DNA of 64,000 bases from Psychrobacter cibarius (GCA_030686115.1 CP131612.1:372001-436000); one strand, 5' to 3'. Counted from the first letter of the stretch, positions 8,946 through 19,777 are shown. The notes: generated from the letters alone by a model not told the origin. Translations and numbers: made by a program.

Positions 8946-9052
8946 TATAGTTCATCCCTTTTAAAAGAGTTACTGTGCTCACCGTGCTTGAAGTATTATT
9001 GATACATCTGCACTTGGTTGCCTTGATCTTCCTTTAAAGTGAATCAACGATA
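8946..9052. repeat. MITE-like dispersed repeat, copy A
   Basis: A 107-bp element with imperfect inverted ends (TATAGTT... and ...AACGATA, then TTTAAA-type tracts) lies between mutS and fdxA. Its core, TTGAAGTATT...CATCTGCACTTGGTTGCCTTG, aligns along its length with copies at 34122-34227 and 31206-31313. It has no coding capacity. Confidence 0.65.
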
Positions 9053-9120
9053 AGGGCTACATAGAATAGTTGGAAAATAAGGCACATTTTAACGCCTTTA
9101 CGGCTAATTGACAATTCCCT

Positions 9121-12100
9121 TTAATGACTAATGATTTTCTTCAAATGATAGAGTAAATCATGAGCTTGCTTTGGCGTTAAGGTATCAGGATCAATCGCAC
9201 TTAGCTCATCCTGTAAGCTAAACAGCTGATTTTGTTGTGGAATATAAGTCATTATTTGAGATTGATTGGTGGTTTTTATATCCGTTTTCTCTATTTCATG
9301 ACCATTCATATGATCGCATTTATCATTTACTGACTTAGCTAATTCATTTTTGTCATCAAGAGTTCTCACGTTTTCTACCCTGCTAGGGTCTAATTTTAAG
9401 TTATCTGCTAAGTAGCGCTTGGCATCATCCAGTACTTGGGTAGGAATCCCTGCCATTTTTGCCACATGCAGACCAAAACTAGAGCTTGCTGCACCATCTT
9501 TGATTTGATGCAGTAGTAACAGTTGACCGTCGATTTCACTGGCAGCGACATGGACGTTGCGGATAAGTTTGTCATTGCTGCTACTGCTTTCTTTATAGTT
9601 TTCCGCCAATTTTGTCAGCTCAAAGTAGTGGGTGGCAAATAACGTCAGGCAGCCAATCTCGACCAATCGATTAACGCAAGCGTGGGCAATGGCTAAACCG
9701 TCAGTGGTCGCTGTGCCGCGTCCGACTTCATCCATCAGTACCAGCGATTTATTGGTTGCTTGATTGAGAATATTAGCCGTTTCAATCATCTCTACCATAA
9801 AGGTTGATTTACCGCCCGCCAAATCATCAGCTGAGCCAATACGGGTAAAGATACGGTCGATATCACCAATATGTGCACGCGCTGCTGGCACAAAGCTACC
9901 GCAATGAGCGAGTAGAACAATCAGCGCGGTTTGGCGCATATAGGTTGATTTACCACCCATATTAGGCCCAGTAATCATCAACAGTCTTTCAGGGTTTTCA
10001 TCACTGCCTAGTGCACAATCATTAGCGACAAAATGGCTGCTATGCTTGGCAGGAGTGTTGCTGTGGTTACGAACAGGATTTAGTGCGGCTTCGACGACGA
10101 CATGACGACCTGCTTTGATATCGATACTGGTTTGACTGCCAGTATTGGATCTATCTGTATTCTCTGAATTATTATTCATGACTGGACGCTGCCAATTATA
10201 AATAGTTGCCAGCTGCGCCCAATTACTGAGCACATCTATTTGCGCAACCGCAGTGCTTAGTTGTTGCAGGTCGGCTAAATGGTTGCTGAGTTCAGTTAAG
10301 AGTTCGTGATACAGCTGCTTTTCACGAGTTAATGCTAAGCTTTGCGCGCTTAGATATTCGGTTTCGACAGTCTTTAACTCGTCAGTGATAAATCGCTCAC
10401 TGCTCTTCAGCGTTTGCCGACGGATAAAATGTGCTGGTGCATTCTTTGCTTGCATTTTAGGTAATTCAAAATAAAAGCCGCTGACCTTATTAAAGCCTAC
10501 TTTTAGGCTGGGTAATTGGCTCTCTAAACGCGCGCGCTCTACCATCTCATCCAATGTCACTTGGATATTGTCATGCAGATGAGTCAGGCGATCAAACTCA
10601 GCATCATAGCCTGCGGCGAGCATGCCGCCATCACGAATATGGGCAGGTGGTTCTGCGATAATAGCTCGCTCAATCAGCTCAGCGACGGAATGTATGGCAG
10701 GTAACTGCGCAGGCAATTGTTGCATTAGCATCGGCAACAGTCCTGCTTGTTCATGGCGAATACCTGCATTCGTCAGTAGCGTCGTAAGCTGGGCGCTACT
10801 AGCAATACCCTCAGCAAGTTTACGCAGGTCACGCGGTTTAGCACTCATTAGCCCAATACGGCTACTAATACGTTCCATATCGCCAATAGCGTTTAAGGTT
10901 TCGCGCAATCTGGTAACTAATGAGATATTTCCCGAGCTTTGCTCAGACTGTTTATCAGTATTTAACAAACTGGTTATCGCATCTAAGCGCAAATTGATAC
11001 GCGCATGCTGACGCAGTGGGCGTTTCATTTGCTGCACGAGTAAGCGTCGACCCATCGGCGTTTGACAATGATTGAGCACCGATATTAATGAGGTTCCATT
11101 ACTGCTAACGGGTGTAAATAGCTCAAGATTTTGCTGACTATTGGCATCGATAATTAAATAATCGTCACTGTACTCAACGATCAGCTGATTAAGTTGTGGC
11201 ACATGACGCTGCTGAGTTTGCCGCGCATAATGTATGAGCGCTGCACAGCTAGATTGGGCAAGAAGTGCGTCATTGATTCCTAGTCCGTCGAGGCGTTGCA
11301 CGTCAAACTGCTGGCAAAGGGTTGCGCTGGCATGAACACGGTGGAAGTCATTGGCCGCCACTTCGATAATCGGACAGTCGAGATGTTGACGTAGCCACAG
11401 CGTCCAATCTTCGCCGATACGGTCGTTAAGTGCTTCGCTAACGATACATTCACTAGGCGCAAAGCGTGCCAGCACCGTCAGCATTTGCGTTTGCAAATTT
11501 TTGACATCATCAGGGCTATTATTATAGCTGGCACTCAGCGTTTGCGTCGTTAGTGTTCCAGCAGCTAAATCCATTTGGCTAATGGCAGCTTGCACAGGTT
11601 GTTTGCTGTTCGATTTAGGTATTTCGATATCAATGGCGACCACAGTTGGCGTATGATTGGGCGCAATTAAAGCATCATCAGTAATTGTCCCTGCGGTCAG
11701 CGTTTTAATCACTTCACGGCGCATAATACTGCCAGCAGCAGATTTGCTTTTATCTTTTTTCTGCTTATCGCCCATCGTCGGAGCATTGGACGGGTTATTC
11801 GTGTTGTCAGTGCCAGTGGCTGATTCGTCAATTTGCTCACACACAACGACGGTTTGCCCAGCAGCTATCAACCTTGCCATGTAGCTATCGGCCGCATGAA
11901 AAGGCACACCTGCCATGGCAATGGTATTGCCCGCTTTATCCGTACCACGGCGAGTCAAGGTGATTTCTAATATTTGTGCCGCGCGCTTGGCATCATCAAA
12001 GAATAACTCATAAAAATCACCCATGCGGTACAGCAGTAACGCTTGTGGATAGTTGGCTTTCATGGTTAGATATTGCACCATCATTGGCGTATGATCTGCC

Positions 12101-12234
12101 AAGTGATAAACGGTATCGCCTACCATCAACTGATCAGAGGTCAAAGGTGTCGCGGTCTGTTGTTTTGATATTGCGTACTTTGACGGAGTAGGTTTTTCGG
12201 CGTTAAGGTTTTGAGCGGATGGCTTAGCGGTCAT
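9121..12234 (-). CDS. mutS: DNA mismatch repair protein MutS
   Basis: MutS recognises mismatches and small loops and recruits MutL using ATP. The mismatch-binding domain begins near residue 55, with the Phe-x-Glu wedge inside [11 protein letters not shown]. The ATPase has Walker [10 protein letters not shown] at about residue 753, Walker [12 protein letters not shown] and the downstream helix-turn-helix. At 1037 residues it is some 150-180 longer than typical MutS. The extra length lies in a roughly 38-residue N-terminal extension and in polar inserts (around [37 protein letters not shown] and the segment after DPSRVENVR). These look like surface loops and should not abolish function. Confidence 0.97.
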   Translation of the reverse strand: MTAKPSAQNLNAEKPTPSKYAISKQQTATPLTSDQLMVGDTVYHLADHTPMMVQYLTMKANYPQALLLYRMGDFYELFFDDAKRAAQILEITLTRRGTDKAGNTIAMAGVPFHAADSYMARLIAAGQTVVVCEQIDESATGTDNTNNPSNAPTMGDKQKKDKSKSAAGSIMRREVIKTLTAGTITDDALIAPNHTPTVVAIDIEIPKSNSKQPVQAAISQMDLAAGTLTTQTLSASYNNSPDDVKNLQTQMLTVLARFAPSECIVSEALNDRIGEDWTLWLRQHLDCPIIEVAANDFHRVHASATLCQQFDVQRLDGLGINDALLAQSSCAALIHYARQTQQRHVPQLNQLIVEYSDDYLIIDANSQQNLELFTPVSSNGTSLISVLNHCQTPMGRRLLVQQMKRPLRQHARINLRLDAITSLLNTDKQSEQSSGNISLVTRLRETLNAIGDMERISSRIGLMSAKPRDLRKLAEGIASSAQLTTLLTNAGIRHEQAGLLPMLMQQLPAQLPAIHSVAELIERAIIAEPPAHIRDGGMLAAGYDAEFDRLTHLHDNIQVTLDEMVERARLESQLPSLKVGFNKVSGFYFELPKMQAKNAPAHFIRRQTLKSSERFITDELKTVETEYLSAQSLALTREKQLYHELLTELSNHLADLQQLSTAVAQIDVLSNWAQLATIYNWQRPVMNNNSENTDRSNTGSQTSIDIKAGRHVVVEAALNPVRNHSNTPAKHSSHFVANDCALGSDENPERLLMITGPNMGGKSTYMRQTALIVLLAHCGSFVPAARAHIGDIDRIFTRIGSADDLAGGKSTFMVEMIETANILNQATNKSLVLMDEVGRGTATTDGLAIAHACVNRLVEIGCLTLFATHYFELTKLAENYKESSSSNDKLIRNVHVAASEIDGQLLLLHQIKDGAASSSFGLHVAKMAGIPTQVLDDAKRYLADNLKLDPSRVENVRTLDDKNELAKSVNDKCDHMNGHEIEKTDIKTTNQSQIMTYIPQQNQLFSLQDELSAIDPDTLTPKQAHDLLYHLKKIISH

Positions 12235-12740
12235 GCAGAGTCTCTTATAATGCTTAAATGGGTTTTTAGTCAGCTGGCGTTAAACGGACGACGGTATATA
12301 CAGTTCAGCGTAAAAAAATAGATGAGAAAAACACTCGCTTATGAGTCGTTAATTTGCAAGATTCTGGTTGATTTTTACCCAAATAGCTTTATTAAAGGGT
12401 CATCATAGCGCGCAAATTTAGCAGTCAAAAAACTAAGAAGTGTGAAAGTGTAAGTACTATTTTAACACGTCCTGCCTCGCTTTTACGTCGGCAAATATCT
12501 ACTCGCTGCCCTTGTATCCATCGGCGTCATAACCATATATAATGACGTCACACTTAATTGGGCGATACTTCATTAGGCGACACTTCATTAGGCAGTACCT
12601 TATTAATCAGTGCTTTGTTAAGAGGTGCTTTGTTAACAAAAGGTACTTAGTCAGGTGATGACTGTAATGACAAGGCGGCAGCGGGCGAAGCTTTGGCTAA
12701 TGCGCACTAATTATCGAATATTTCCATAGGTCAAAAAATT
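12235..12740. other. 506-bp gap between mutS and secA
   Basis: The divergent promoters of mutS and secA should lie here. A TATAAT hexamer at 12538-12543 is a plausible secA -10, but no good -35 is seen at 17 bp. It is followed by TGACGTCA (12543-12550) and a 15-bp tandem repeat (12546-12635). No conventional gene is visible. Confidence 0.5.
12546..12635 (+). repeat. 15-bp tandem repeat upstream of secA, about six units
   Basis: Units in register every 15 bp include GGCGATACTTCATTA (12561), GGCGACACTTCATTA (12576), GGCAGTACCTTATTA (12591) and two more diverged units ending TTTGTTA at 12620 and 12635; a degenerate unit precedes at 12546. Because the unit is a multiple of three, two frames stay open through it. 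One runs from an ATG at 12542 to a TGA and would encode a 36-residue basic, hydrophobic peptide of pentapeptide repeats such as RYFIR, RHFIR and QYLIN. No ribosome-binding site precedes that ATG, so translation is doubtful. Confidence 0.75.
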
Positions 12741-15518
12741 ATGTTATCAAAGATTATAGGCAGTGTGGTTGGCACTAAAAATGACCGCGAATTAAAGCGC
12801 ATGCGCAAAGTGGTCAGCAAAATCAACGCACAAGAGGCTGCGGTACAAGCCCTGTCTGATGAGCAATTACAACAAAAAACCGAAGAGTTTAAAGCACGAC
12901 ACCAACAAGGTGAAAGCTTAGATGCACTACTACCAGAAGCGTTTGCCGTCTGCCGTGAAGCGTCATTACGCGTCAATGGTATGCGTCATTATGATGTGCA
13001 GCTGATCGGTGGTATCACCTTGCACGAAGGCAAAATCGCTGAGATGAAAACGGGCGAAGGTAAAACCTTGATGGGTACCTTGGCTATGTACCTAAATGCT
13101 ATCAGTGGTAAAGGTGTCCATCTGGTCACGGTCAACGATTATTTGGCGGCACGTGATGCTGAATTGAACCGTCCATTATTTGGCTTTTTGGGCATGACCG
13201 TCGGTGTCATTTATTCACAACAACCGCCGCAAGAAAAAATCGACGCTTATCAAGCGGATATCACTTACGGTACCAATAACGAATACGGCTTTGATTATCT
13301 GCGCGATAACATGGTCTTTAGTTTAAAAGAGAAAAAGCAGCGCCCGTTAAACTTCTGTATTATCGATGAAATTGACTCTATTTTAATCGATGAGGCTCGT
13401 ACGCCGCTAATTATCTCAGGTCAAGCCGAAGATTCTTCACGTATGTACGCGCTGATTAATACCATTATCCCTGTGCTGATTCGCTCAAAAGACGAAGAGG
13501 CCAATAAGAATAATGAAGAAGAAGATTTCTGGATTGATGAAAAAAATCGTCAAATCGAAATCAGTGAAAAAGGCTATGAAAAAATTGAGCGCTTCTTAAT
13601 CGAAGTCGGTGAGTTGGGTGAAAATGAAAGTTTATACAGCCCAAGCCGTTTGCCATTATTGGCTCACGTACAAGCTGCCATTCGCGCCCATCATGTATTT
13701 GTTAAAAACGTCCACTATATCGTCGATGATGGTGAAGTTGTTATCGTTGATGAAAACACGGGTCGTACCATGCCGGGTCGCCGTTGGTCAGAAGGTCTAC
13801 ATCAAGCGGTAGAAGCCAAAGAAAACGTCGAAATTCAAGCAGAAAACCAAACGCTTGCGACCACGACGTTCCAGAACTACTTCCGTTTGTATGAAAAATT
13901 ATCAGGCATGACAGGTACCGCTGATACCGAAGCAGCAGAATTTAAATCAACTTATGACTTAGATGTCATCGTGATTCCAACGCACGAGCCGATTGCTCGT
14001 ATCGATATGGATGACCAGATTTTCTTAACCAAGTTAGGTAAATACAAAGGTATCATTCGCGAAATCAAAGAGATTCAAGCCAAAGGTGCCCCAGTCTTGG
14101 TTGGTACGGCGACGATTGAAGCCAGTGAAGAGTTGTCTTACTTGCTCGATCAAGAAGGCGTCAAGCATAATGTCCTAAATGCCAAACAACACGAGCGTGA
14201 AGCCGAAATCATCGCGCAGGCGGGTAGTCCAAAGGCTGTGACGATCGCGACCAACATGGCAGGTCGTGGTACCGATATTATCCTTGGTGGTAACTGGCAG
14301 TCGTTTATCGAAGATATTGATTCGGTCAGTCCTGAAGAAATGGCGCGCCTAAAAGCAGAATGGCAAGTCAAGCATGACCAAGTGGTTGCGGCTGGCGGTT
14401 TGCATATCATTGGTTCTGAGCGCCATGAATCACGCCGTATCGATAACCAGCTACGGGGTCGTGCCGGTCGCCAAGGCGATCCTGGGATGTCGCGTTTCTT
14501 TTTATCGCTCGAAGATGACTTGATGCGTATCTTTGCTGGTGACCGCGTCGTAAATATGATGCGTGCCATGGGTCTGAAAGAAGATGAAGCCATTGAGCAT
14601 AAAATGGTCTCAAAATCGATTGAAAATGCCCAAGGTAAAGTAGAAAGCCGTGATTTTGATGCGCGTAAAAATCTGTTGAAATATGATGATGTCGCCAACG
14701 AACAGCGTAAAGTGATCTATGGTCAGCGTGATGACTTGCTAGCAGAGATGGATTTGCTTGAAGCCATTGAGATTATGCACGAAGAAGTCTATAACGCCAT
14801 GATTAACCAGTTTATTCCGCCAGGTTCTATCGATGACCAATGGAATATTGATGGCTTAGAAGACGAGCTTGAAAATGAATTTAAGATTGCGATGCCGATC
14901 AATGATTGGCTCGATGAAGATCGTCGCTTAGATGAAGAAGGCTTACGAGCCAAAATCATCCAAACAGCTATCGATCGCTATCATAGCCGCCGTGAGCAGA
15001 TGGGCGAAAAAGATGCTGCCCAGCTTGAGCGTCACTTTATGCTACAGAGCTTAGACAAGCATTGGAAAGAGCATTTGACCCAAATGGATCAGCTGCGTAA
15101 AGGCATTCATCTGCGTGGTTATGCACAGAAAAACCCTGAGCAAGAATATAAGCGTGAATCATTTGAGCTGTTCCAAATGATGCTTGGCGCAATTAAATCT
15201 GAGACCGTTCAAGATTTATCACGTGTCCATATTCCGACCAAAGAAGAGCTAGAAGCGCTGGAAATACAGCAGCGTGAGAATGCTGCTCATATGCAAATGC
15301 AGTTCGAGCATAGTGATATTGATAACATGGATAGCGGTGCTGAAAAAGCCGCCGCGCAAAATCGCAATCTTGCTGGTAGTGCGGTCGCAGGTGCTATGGT
15401 AGGTAGCGGCAGTAATGCCAATGAGGCAGACCCATACGCTGGTATGAATATCAGTCGTAACGCCCCATGTCCTTGTGGTTCAGGCCTTAAGTACAAGCAA
15501 TGTCATGGTAAAATATAG
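12741..15518 (+). CDS. secA: Preprotein translocase ATPase SecA
   Basis: SecA drives post-translational export through SecYEG using ATP. The 925-residue protein has the expected order: N-terminal helix ([10 protein letters not shown]), NBD1 with Walker A TGEGKT near residue 104 and Walker [17 protein letters not shown] near 207, the preprotein cross-linking domain, NBD2 with [10 protein letters not shown] and [10 protein letters not shown], the helical scaffold, a linker rich in Met/Ala/Asn, and the C-terminal zinc motif CPCGSG-KYKQCH (from about 908) that binds SecB and lipids. Length is slightly above E. coli SecA (901). It is a single-gene unit with a strong terminator. No recognisable SecM gene precedes it; a repeat-rich leader does. 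Confidence 0.98.
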   Translation: MLSKIIGSVVGTKNDRELKRMRKVVSKINAQEAAVQALSDEQLQQKTEEFKARHQQGESLDALLPEAFAVCREASLRVNGMRHYDVQLIGGITLHEGKIAEMKTGEGKTLMGTLAMYLNAISGKGVHLVTVNDYLAARDAELNRPLFGFLGMTVGVIYSQQPPQEKIDAYQADITYGTNNEYGFDYLRDNMVFSLKEKKQRPLNFCIIDEIDSILIDEARTPLIISGQAEDSSRMYALINTIIPVLIRSKDEEANKNNEEEDFWIDEKNRQIEISEKGYEKIERFLIEVGELGENESLYSPSRLPLLAHVQAAIRAHHVFVKNVHYIVDDGEVVIVDENTGRTMPGRRWSEGLHQAVEAKENVEIQAENQTLATTTFQNYFRLYEKLSGMTGTADTEAAEFKSTYDLDVIVIPTHEPIARIDMDDQIFLTKLGKYKGIIREIKEIQAKGAPVLVGTATIEASEELSYLLDQEGVKHNVLNAKQHEREAEIIAQAGSPKAVTIATNMAGRGTDIILGGNWQSFIEDIDSVSPEEMARLKAEWQVKHDQVVAAGGLHIIGSERHESRRIDNQLRGRAGRQGDPGMSRFFLSLEDDLMRIFAGDRVVNMMRAMGLKEDEAIEHKMVSKSIENAQGKVESRDFDARKNLLKYDDVANEQRKVIYGQRDDLLAEMDLLEAIEIMHEEVYNAMINQFIPPGSIDDQWNIDGLEDELENEFKIAMPINDWLDEDRRLDEEGLRAKIIQTAIDRYHSRREQMGEKDAAQLERHFMLQSLDKHWKEHLTQMDQLRKGIHLRGYAQKNPEQEYKRESFELFQMMLGAIKSETVQDLSRVHIPTKEELEALEIQQRENAAHMQMQFEHSDIDNMDSGAEKAAAQNRNLAGSAVAGAMVGSGSNANEADPYAGMNISRNAPCPCGSGLKYKQCHGKI

Positions 15519-15590
15519 CATTCATAAGCGAATATTGATAATAAACACTTAAGCATTGCTGCTGATATATCTCTAATATTCCTTAGTCTC

Positions 15591-15623
15591 AAAAGCCCTT
15601 ATCTAAAGTAGATAAGGGCTTTT
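15591..15623 (+). terminator. Rho-independent terminator of secA
   Basis: A perfect 15-bp stem (AAAAGCCCTTATCTA and its complement) around a 3-nt loop, ending in TTTT. Confidence 0.9.
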
Positions 15624-15805
15624 CTGTATTTGCTCGTATTCTTTGTCTCTAAATCATCTTGAATCGACTATATTATTTGTAGATAGTAAAGTTGACTCTT
15701 CACAAACGTGTTGGCTATATTTCGTATTGATTACTTACAAATTCAACATAGGCGTGAATTTATGGACACGTTATAGTGTTTAACATATTCATTGGGGAAA
15801 GTGTT

Positions 15806-16339
15806 ATGACTATAGAATTATTAAAAAAATTGCGTACTTCTGTGGCGCTGACTGGCTTACTTGCTGGCGTTCTGACGCTTGGTGCTTGTCAGCAACAGTC
15901 AGACACAGAAGCGGGTATAGATGATGGCGCCCATAGCGAAGAAACGGTGCCGATGTCCGCTGAACCTGCTGAGCCTAATGAGGTGGTTGTCGATACAGCG
16001 GATGCATCGCTCAGTGAAGTACAGGATGATACCGTAGCTTCGGTAAATAGTGGCGTCAGTCAAATAGCTTATCTGTGCTCACCTGAGCTGAAAGTTAATG
16101 CAACTTATAAAGAAGATGCCAAACAAGTAGTCATCGCGACTGATACGGGTACGGTGACATTAAATAAAACCAATGATGCCAGTAATCCAGAAGTGTTTGA
16201 AGTAGCAACTGCTATTGATGGTAGTCAGGGCTTTACTCAGTGGCGTGTAGCACATGAAGCGCGTGAGACGGGTGTGATGCGCACAGCAGGTACAGATGCG
16301 GCGAATGTCAGCACTTATGAATGTAAAAAAACCTCATAA
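15806..16339 (+). CDS. Predicted lipoprotein with MliC-like C-terminal domain
   Basis: A 177-residue secreted lipoprotein. The signal peptide ends in the lipobox LTLGAC (Cys28). An acidic, Ala/Glu/Asp-rich linker of about 50 residues follows, and then a small beta-rich domain with one cysteine near each end (YLCSPELKVNATY and STYECKK). This pattern resembles MliC/PliC lysozyme inhibitors, in which the two cysteines form a disulfide; the match is by eye and tentative. ATG at 15806 is preferred because GGGGAAAG lies just upstream; an in-frame GTG at 15776 would put ten residues in front of the signal peptide. It is monocistronic with its own terminator. Confidence 0.7.
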   Translation: MTIELLKKLRTSVALTGLLAGVLTLGACQQQSDTEAGIDDGAHSEETVPMSAEPAEPNEVVVDTADASLSEVQDDTVASVNSGVSQIAYLCSPELKVNATYKEDAKQVVIATDTGTVTLNKTNDASNPEVFEVATAIDGSQGFTQWRVAHEARETGVMRTAGTDAANVSTYECKKTS

Positions 16340-16355
16340 TAAGTAAGCAATCAAG

Positions 16356-16386
16356 AAAAAAGCAACGATAACGTTGCTTTTTTTAT
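16356..16386 (+). terminator. Terminator of the lipoprotein gene
   Basis: AAAAGCAACG-ATAA-CGTTGCTTTTTT: a strong stem with T-run, possibly bidirectional, since the gene at 16412 converges on it. Confidence 0.88.
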
Positions 16387-16411
16387 GTCTAGTTTGAAAG
16401 AGTCAGCAAAA

Positions 16412-17056
16412 TTATTTATGAGGATTGGCACTAGACTCATGTGCCAAAAATCCCTCTTCCTTCACATCTAATTCTTCATGCTTAAGCACTACTTGGATAC
16501 TATCTGTATGGGTATGAGTGGTTTTATTGATATCGATTTCTTGGATAGCATAAGTGTCTTTAGTAATGGTAGCCACTTGACGTGATAGGACAATTTCAAT
16601 CGGCTCATCACCAATTTCGATCTGTTTGCCATTTACGGTAACAACCGCCTTGCTATCTAACGATGGCTCGACATGGCGCAATATATCCTTTTCATCATAA
16701 TTGCCTGACAATAAGTCCTGACTTTTCGCATCGTGGTATTCAGTGCGAATAGTAATATATTCTTCTACTAACTCAATAGGCACGTCAATGGTCTTAGTGC
16801 GAGCGTGCTTGGTCACCGTTACTTTACCGACATCTAAACGCTCTTTATTGATGACAGGACGCTCTTCTAATAGCTCCAAGTGTCCAACATTATGATTGCT
16901 CTTATCTATGTTATTACTGCTTATGTCATTAGCTACTGTGCCATTATGAGTATCAATTGGGGCAGTTATAGCGTTTGGTGTCACTTGCTTGTTATGTAAA
17001 CCCTTTTGTAGAAAGCTATCGTTCTGGATGCTGTCTTCGTAATTGGTAGTCATCAT
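16412..17056 (-). CDS. DUF2382 (YsnF/AvaK-type) stress protein
   Basis: A 214-residue soluble protein. After a polar, Asn-rich stretch of about 60 residues it carries DUF2382 signatures: LELLEERPVINKERLDVGKV, then two beta-rich repeats ending in KDTYAIQEIDINKTTHTHTD and VVLKHEELDV. DUF2382 proteins are induced by general, osmotic or oxidative stress in several bacteria; their biochemical role is unknown. It lacks the PRC-barrel found in the neighbour upstream (17315-18163), with which it shares the DUF2382 region, so the pair arose by duplication and domain loss or gain. A terminator separates them, so the two are probably separate transcripts. Confidence 0.8.
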   Translation of the reverse strand: MMTTNYEDSIQNDSFLQKGLHNKQVTPNAITAPIDTHNGTVANDISSNNIDKSNHNVGHLELLEERPVINKERLDVGKVTVTKHARTKTIDVPIELVEEYITIRTEYHDAKSQDLLSGNYDEKDILRHVEPSLDSKAVVTVNGKQIEIGDEPIEIVLSRQVATITKDTYAIQEIDINKTTHTHTDSIQVVLKHEELDVKEEGFLAHESSANPHK

Positions 17057-17185
17057 AATGTCCTTATCTTTATGAAATAATCGTTATACAATATTTTAGA
17101 GCCATTTTTGCAGATTTTGCAAGGTTAGCCTTATCAGATATCATTAAGTATTTTTAATTCCTAAGTATTTTTGAGTATAGTAAGC

Positions 17186-17215
17186 AAAAAAAGACCAGAG
17201 GCATGCTCTGGTCTT
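17186..17215 (-). terminator. Terminator of the PRC-barrel/DUF2382 gene
   Basis: Read on the minus strand: AAGACCAGAG, 5-nt loop, CTCTGGTCTT, then a run of T. Confidence 0.88.
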
Positions 17216-17314
17216 AATTCACTAAGTAAAAATACTTAGCTGCTTATTACGGTCATGTATTGCTCGGCGATCTTATTTTTTAATAACAGCCAAACAGTAT
17301 GACGGTTTAGCGTA

Positions 17315-18163
17315 TTACATACCACGAGCGCGGCGTACGTCTTCTGCAGTAATACCATCACGGTCGATTATGTTACCTTCGCGGTCTACTACGTTACCAT
17401 CGCGATCGATATCCAATTCTTCACGTTGGATAGTCTCAACGATAGTTTCAGTATGACGTTCAGTGGTTTTACCGACATTCACTTCTTCAGATACGTAAGT
17501 GTCTTTACCAACGCGGGCACGTTCAGCCTCTAGTTCAACTTCAATGGTTTGATTGCCATCAATGTCACCGATACGGCGATCTGTTGGACGATCTACGTTA
17601 GTACGCTGGATATTAGCATGCTCTTCTTCTAGCTCAACATCGACATTGCGCTCTTCGGTCACTATATGCTTACCAACTTTAACCAAACCTGCCACGATAC
17701 GATCTTTATTGACGGTCAAGCGCTCTTCTAGTAGCTCTAGTGTGTTTGGTGCGTCATAGGCATGGTCTGCAATCTCCATACGCTCTGCAACTGGAACAGT
17801 ATCAGCGACAAACGCTTGACGATCCTTTTGATACTGGTCTTTATAGCTATACTGATAATCATGGTCATATACTTCCATGGCATCGACTTGAGACTTGGTC
17901 AAGCTGTCAAAGAATACGTCATCACCAACGATACGTGCCAAGCCAGCTGGTACTAATACTTCTTTTGAGCTGAACCAGCCACCAGCATCAACGATCAAAT
18001 AGCGAATGCGACCAGTGGTGTCTTCTACTAATGCACCTTCAATTTTACCGATTTTTTCTTCATTGACGCCGTAAGCAGTTTTACCTGTCGGGTCATAATA
18101 ATCATCACCGATTAAATCTTTATGAGTAGCTTGGATATCTTTTAAACGAATTAGTTGGCTCAT
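17315..18163 (-). CDS. PRC-barrel plus DUF2382 protein
   Basis: A 282-residue protein with an N-terminal PRC-barrel (about residues 8-100; GKIEGALVEDTTGRIRYLIVDAGGWF is the core) and a C-terminal DUF2382 region (LELLEERLTVNKDRIVAG, later KDTYVSEEVNVGKTTERHTE). PRC-barrels bind protein partners or RNA; DUF2382 marks a stress-associated family. The C-terminus contains a short repeat of RDGNVVDREGNIIDRDG type. A run of acidic residues suggests a soluble cytoplasmic protein. Its paralogue at 16412-17056 has only DUF2382. Start ATG follows GGAAG seven bases upstream. Precise function unknown. Confidence 0.85.
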   Translation of the reverse strand: MSQLIRLKDIQATHKDLIGDDYYDPTGKTAYGVNEEKIGKIEGALVEDTTGRIRYLIVDAGGWFSSKEVLVPAGLARIVGDDVFFDSLTKSQVDAMEVYDHDYQYSYKDQYQKDRQAFVADTVPVAERMEIADHAYDAPNTLELLEERLTVNKDRIVAGLVKVGKHIVTEERNVDVELEEEHANIQRTNVDRPTDRRIGDIDGNQTIEVELEAERARVGKDTYVSEEVNVGKTTERHTETIVETIQREELDIDRDGNVVDREGNIIDRDGITAEDVRRARGM

Positions 18164-18595
18164 TGTTGTCTTCCTTTTTTATGAGTTAATCATTATTAAT
18201 TATTTTAAAAACAATCGTTGTTTTGGAAAAGTTAAATTTCTAGTAAAAATATTTTTATAATAAAAGGTGTAGCAAGCCATGTGAGTAGCCTCTACATCGA
18301 CTTGTAAGAATCTTAACATCATGATTTTCGATGAGATATATGAGCAAGGTAGCAAAGTGTGCGCTTGAAGTAATTGCGTGTAATAGGCTGTAAGTGGCAT
18401 AACATAGCTGGGGTCAAAGATTAACGTGTCTTTACACAGAGCAATATTTCTAGCTTATTTAAGAGTCATAGACACAGAAAAACCGCAAAGCAAATAGCGA
18501 TGCGGTTCCTGATATTTTGAAGGTTTTATAATAAACGATAATGATAGAAGCTAATTTAACATATCAATCGATTAATTAATTAATCTGCTCGAGTG
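18164..18595. other. 432-bp intergenic region
   Basis: AT-rich, with no convincing gene. It must contain the promoter of the PRC-barrel gene (left side) and holds the terminator of the thiolase at 18477-18508. Nothing else was recognised. Confidence 0.5.
18477..18508 (-). terminator. Terminator of the thiolase gene
   Basis: On the minus strand ACCGCA and TGCGGT arms pair around about 13 nt, followed by TTTTTC. It lies about 90 bp after the thiolase stop. Confidence 0.7.
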
Positions 18596-19777
18596 TTAAG
18601 CAAGTTCAATAGCAACAGCCACGGCTTCACCGCCACCAATACAAAGTGTCGCAACCCCTTTTTTGCCGCCAGTACGCTTGAGAGAGTTGATAAGCGTGAT
18701 CAAGATACGAGCACCTGAACAGCCTACTGGATGACCGAGTGCACAAGCGCCACCTTCAACGTTTACTTTGGCATGGTCGATTTTTAGCTCGTCCATCGCC
18801 GCCATGGTTACCATTGCAAACGCTTCGTTGATTTCCCATAGGTCAACATCAGCGACTGACCAACCAGCACTAGCCAATACTTTTTCAATTGCACCAATCG
18901 GAGCAATGGTAAATTCGCTTGGGTGACGAGAGTTTGATGCGGTTGCAACGATACGCGCTTGATAATCAAGGCCTTCAGCTTTCGCTTGCGATTCTTTCAT
19001 GACCACAACCGCTGCCGCACCGTCTGAGATTGAGCTGGCATTTGCTGCCGTGATGGTGCCATCTTTGGCGAAGGCTGGACGTAGAGTAGGGATACGCTCG
19101 GCATTAGCAAGCGCTGGTTGCTCATCGGTATCGACGGTTTGCTCGCCTTTACGGGTTTTAAAAGTCACTGGCGTGATTTCATCTTTGAAGTGGTCGTCTT
19201 TGATAGCAGTGAGCGCACGATTTAGCGATTCTATAGCAAACGCATCCATTTGCTCACGGGTATAGCCTTTTTCATCGGCCATTTCCTGTGCGAACATACC
19301 CATCAGTTTGCCAGTTTCAGCATCTTCCAAACCGTCTAGGAACATATGATCTTTGACTTCTTTATGTCCCATACGGTAGCCGCCACGTGACCCTGGCATA
19401 ATGTATGGCGCATTAGTCATTGATTCCATGCCACCAGCGACTGCCACATTGAAACTACCTGCTTTGATGCCGTCATGTGCTTGCATGACTGCTTTTAGCC
19501 CTGAACCACAAAGCTTGTTAATAGTGACAGCGCCAGTTGCATCAGATAAACCTGCATTACGCATCGCTTGACGCGCAGGACCTTGACCCAAGCCTGCGGT
19601 CAAGATACAGCCCATAATGACTTCATCAATACTATCGACTGCCACACCTGAGCGTTCGACAGCGGCTTTAATAGCAGCACCACCAAGTTCCGTTGCGCTC
19701 ATATCTTTTAGTGCGCCTTGGAAGCCGCCCATTGGGGTACGTGCGCCGTTTAAAATTACAATTGCATCATTTGACAT
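18596..19777 (-). CDS. Acetyl-CoA C-acetyltransferase (thiolase)
   Basis: A 393-residue biosynthetic-type thiolase that condenses two acetyl-CoA to acetoacetyl-CoA, or the reverse. The nucleophile Cys90 is in NKLCGSGLKA; His349 is in GGACALGHPVGCSGARI; the general-base Cys379 is in CIGGGEA; NEAFA is also intact. Length and motifs fit AtoB/PhaA. No hydratase/dehydrogenase FadB or PHA gene is beside it, so the pathway (fatty acid, butyrate or PHB) cannot be decided. It lies 96 bp downstream of hom on the same strand; co-transcription is possible but functionally unexpected. Confidence 0.92.
   Translation of the reverse strand: MSNDAIVILNGARTPMGGFQGALKDMSATELGGAAIKAAVERSGVAVDSIDEVIMGCILTAGLGQGPARQAMRNAGLSDATGAVTINKLCGSGLKAVMQAHDGIKAGSFNVAVAGGMESMTNAPYIMPGSRGGYRMGHKEVKDHMFLDGLEDAETGKLMGMFAQEMADEKGYTREQMDAFAIESLNRALTAIKDDHFKDEITPVTFKTRKGEQTVDTDEQPALANAERIPTLRPAFAKDGTITAANASSISDGAAAVVVMKESQAKAEGLDYQARIVATASNSRHPSEFTIAPIGAIEKVLASAGWSVADVDLWEINEAFAMVTMAAMDELKIDHAKVNVEGGACALGHPVGCSGARILITLINSLKRTGGKKGVATLCIGGGEAVAVAIELA

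Noticed and set aside
10622..11011. 129-codon open frame antisense to mutS
   Set aside because: Shadow of the mutS coding sequence; composition is rich in Ser/Arg/Ile without any domain.
12542..12652. A SecM orthologue
   Set aside because: The repeat-encoded peptide has neither the SecM arrest motif nor a signal peptide, and no ribosome-binding site; it is reported only as a hypothesis.
14150..14698. 182-codon open frame antisense to secA
   Set aside because: secA is a complete, well-conserved gene; the antisense frame has odd composition and no start signal.
18200..18400. 66-codon minus-strand frame upstream of the PRC-barrel gene
   Set aside because: AT-rich intergenic frame with no start signal or similarity.
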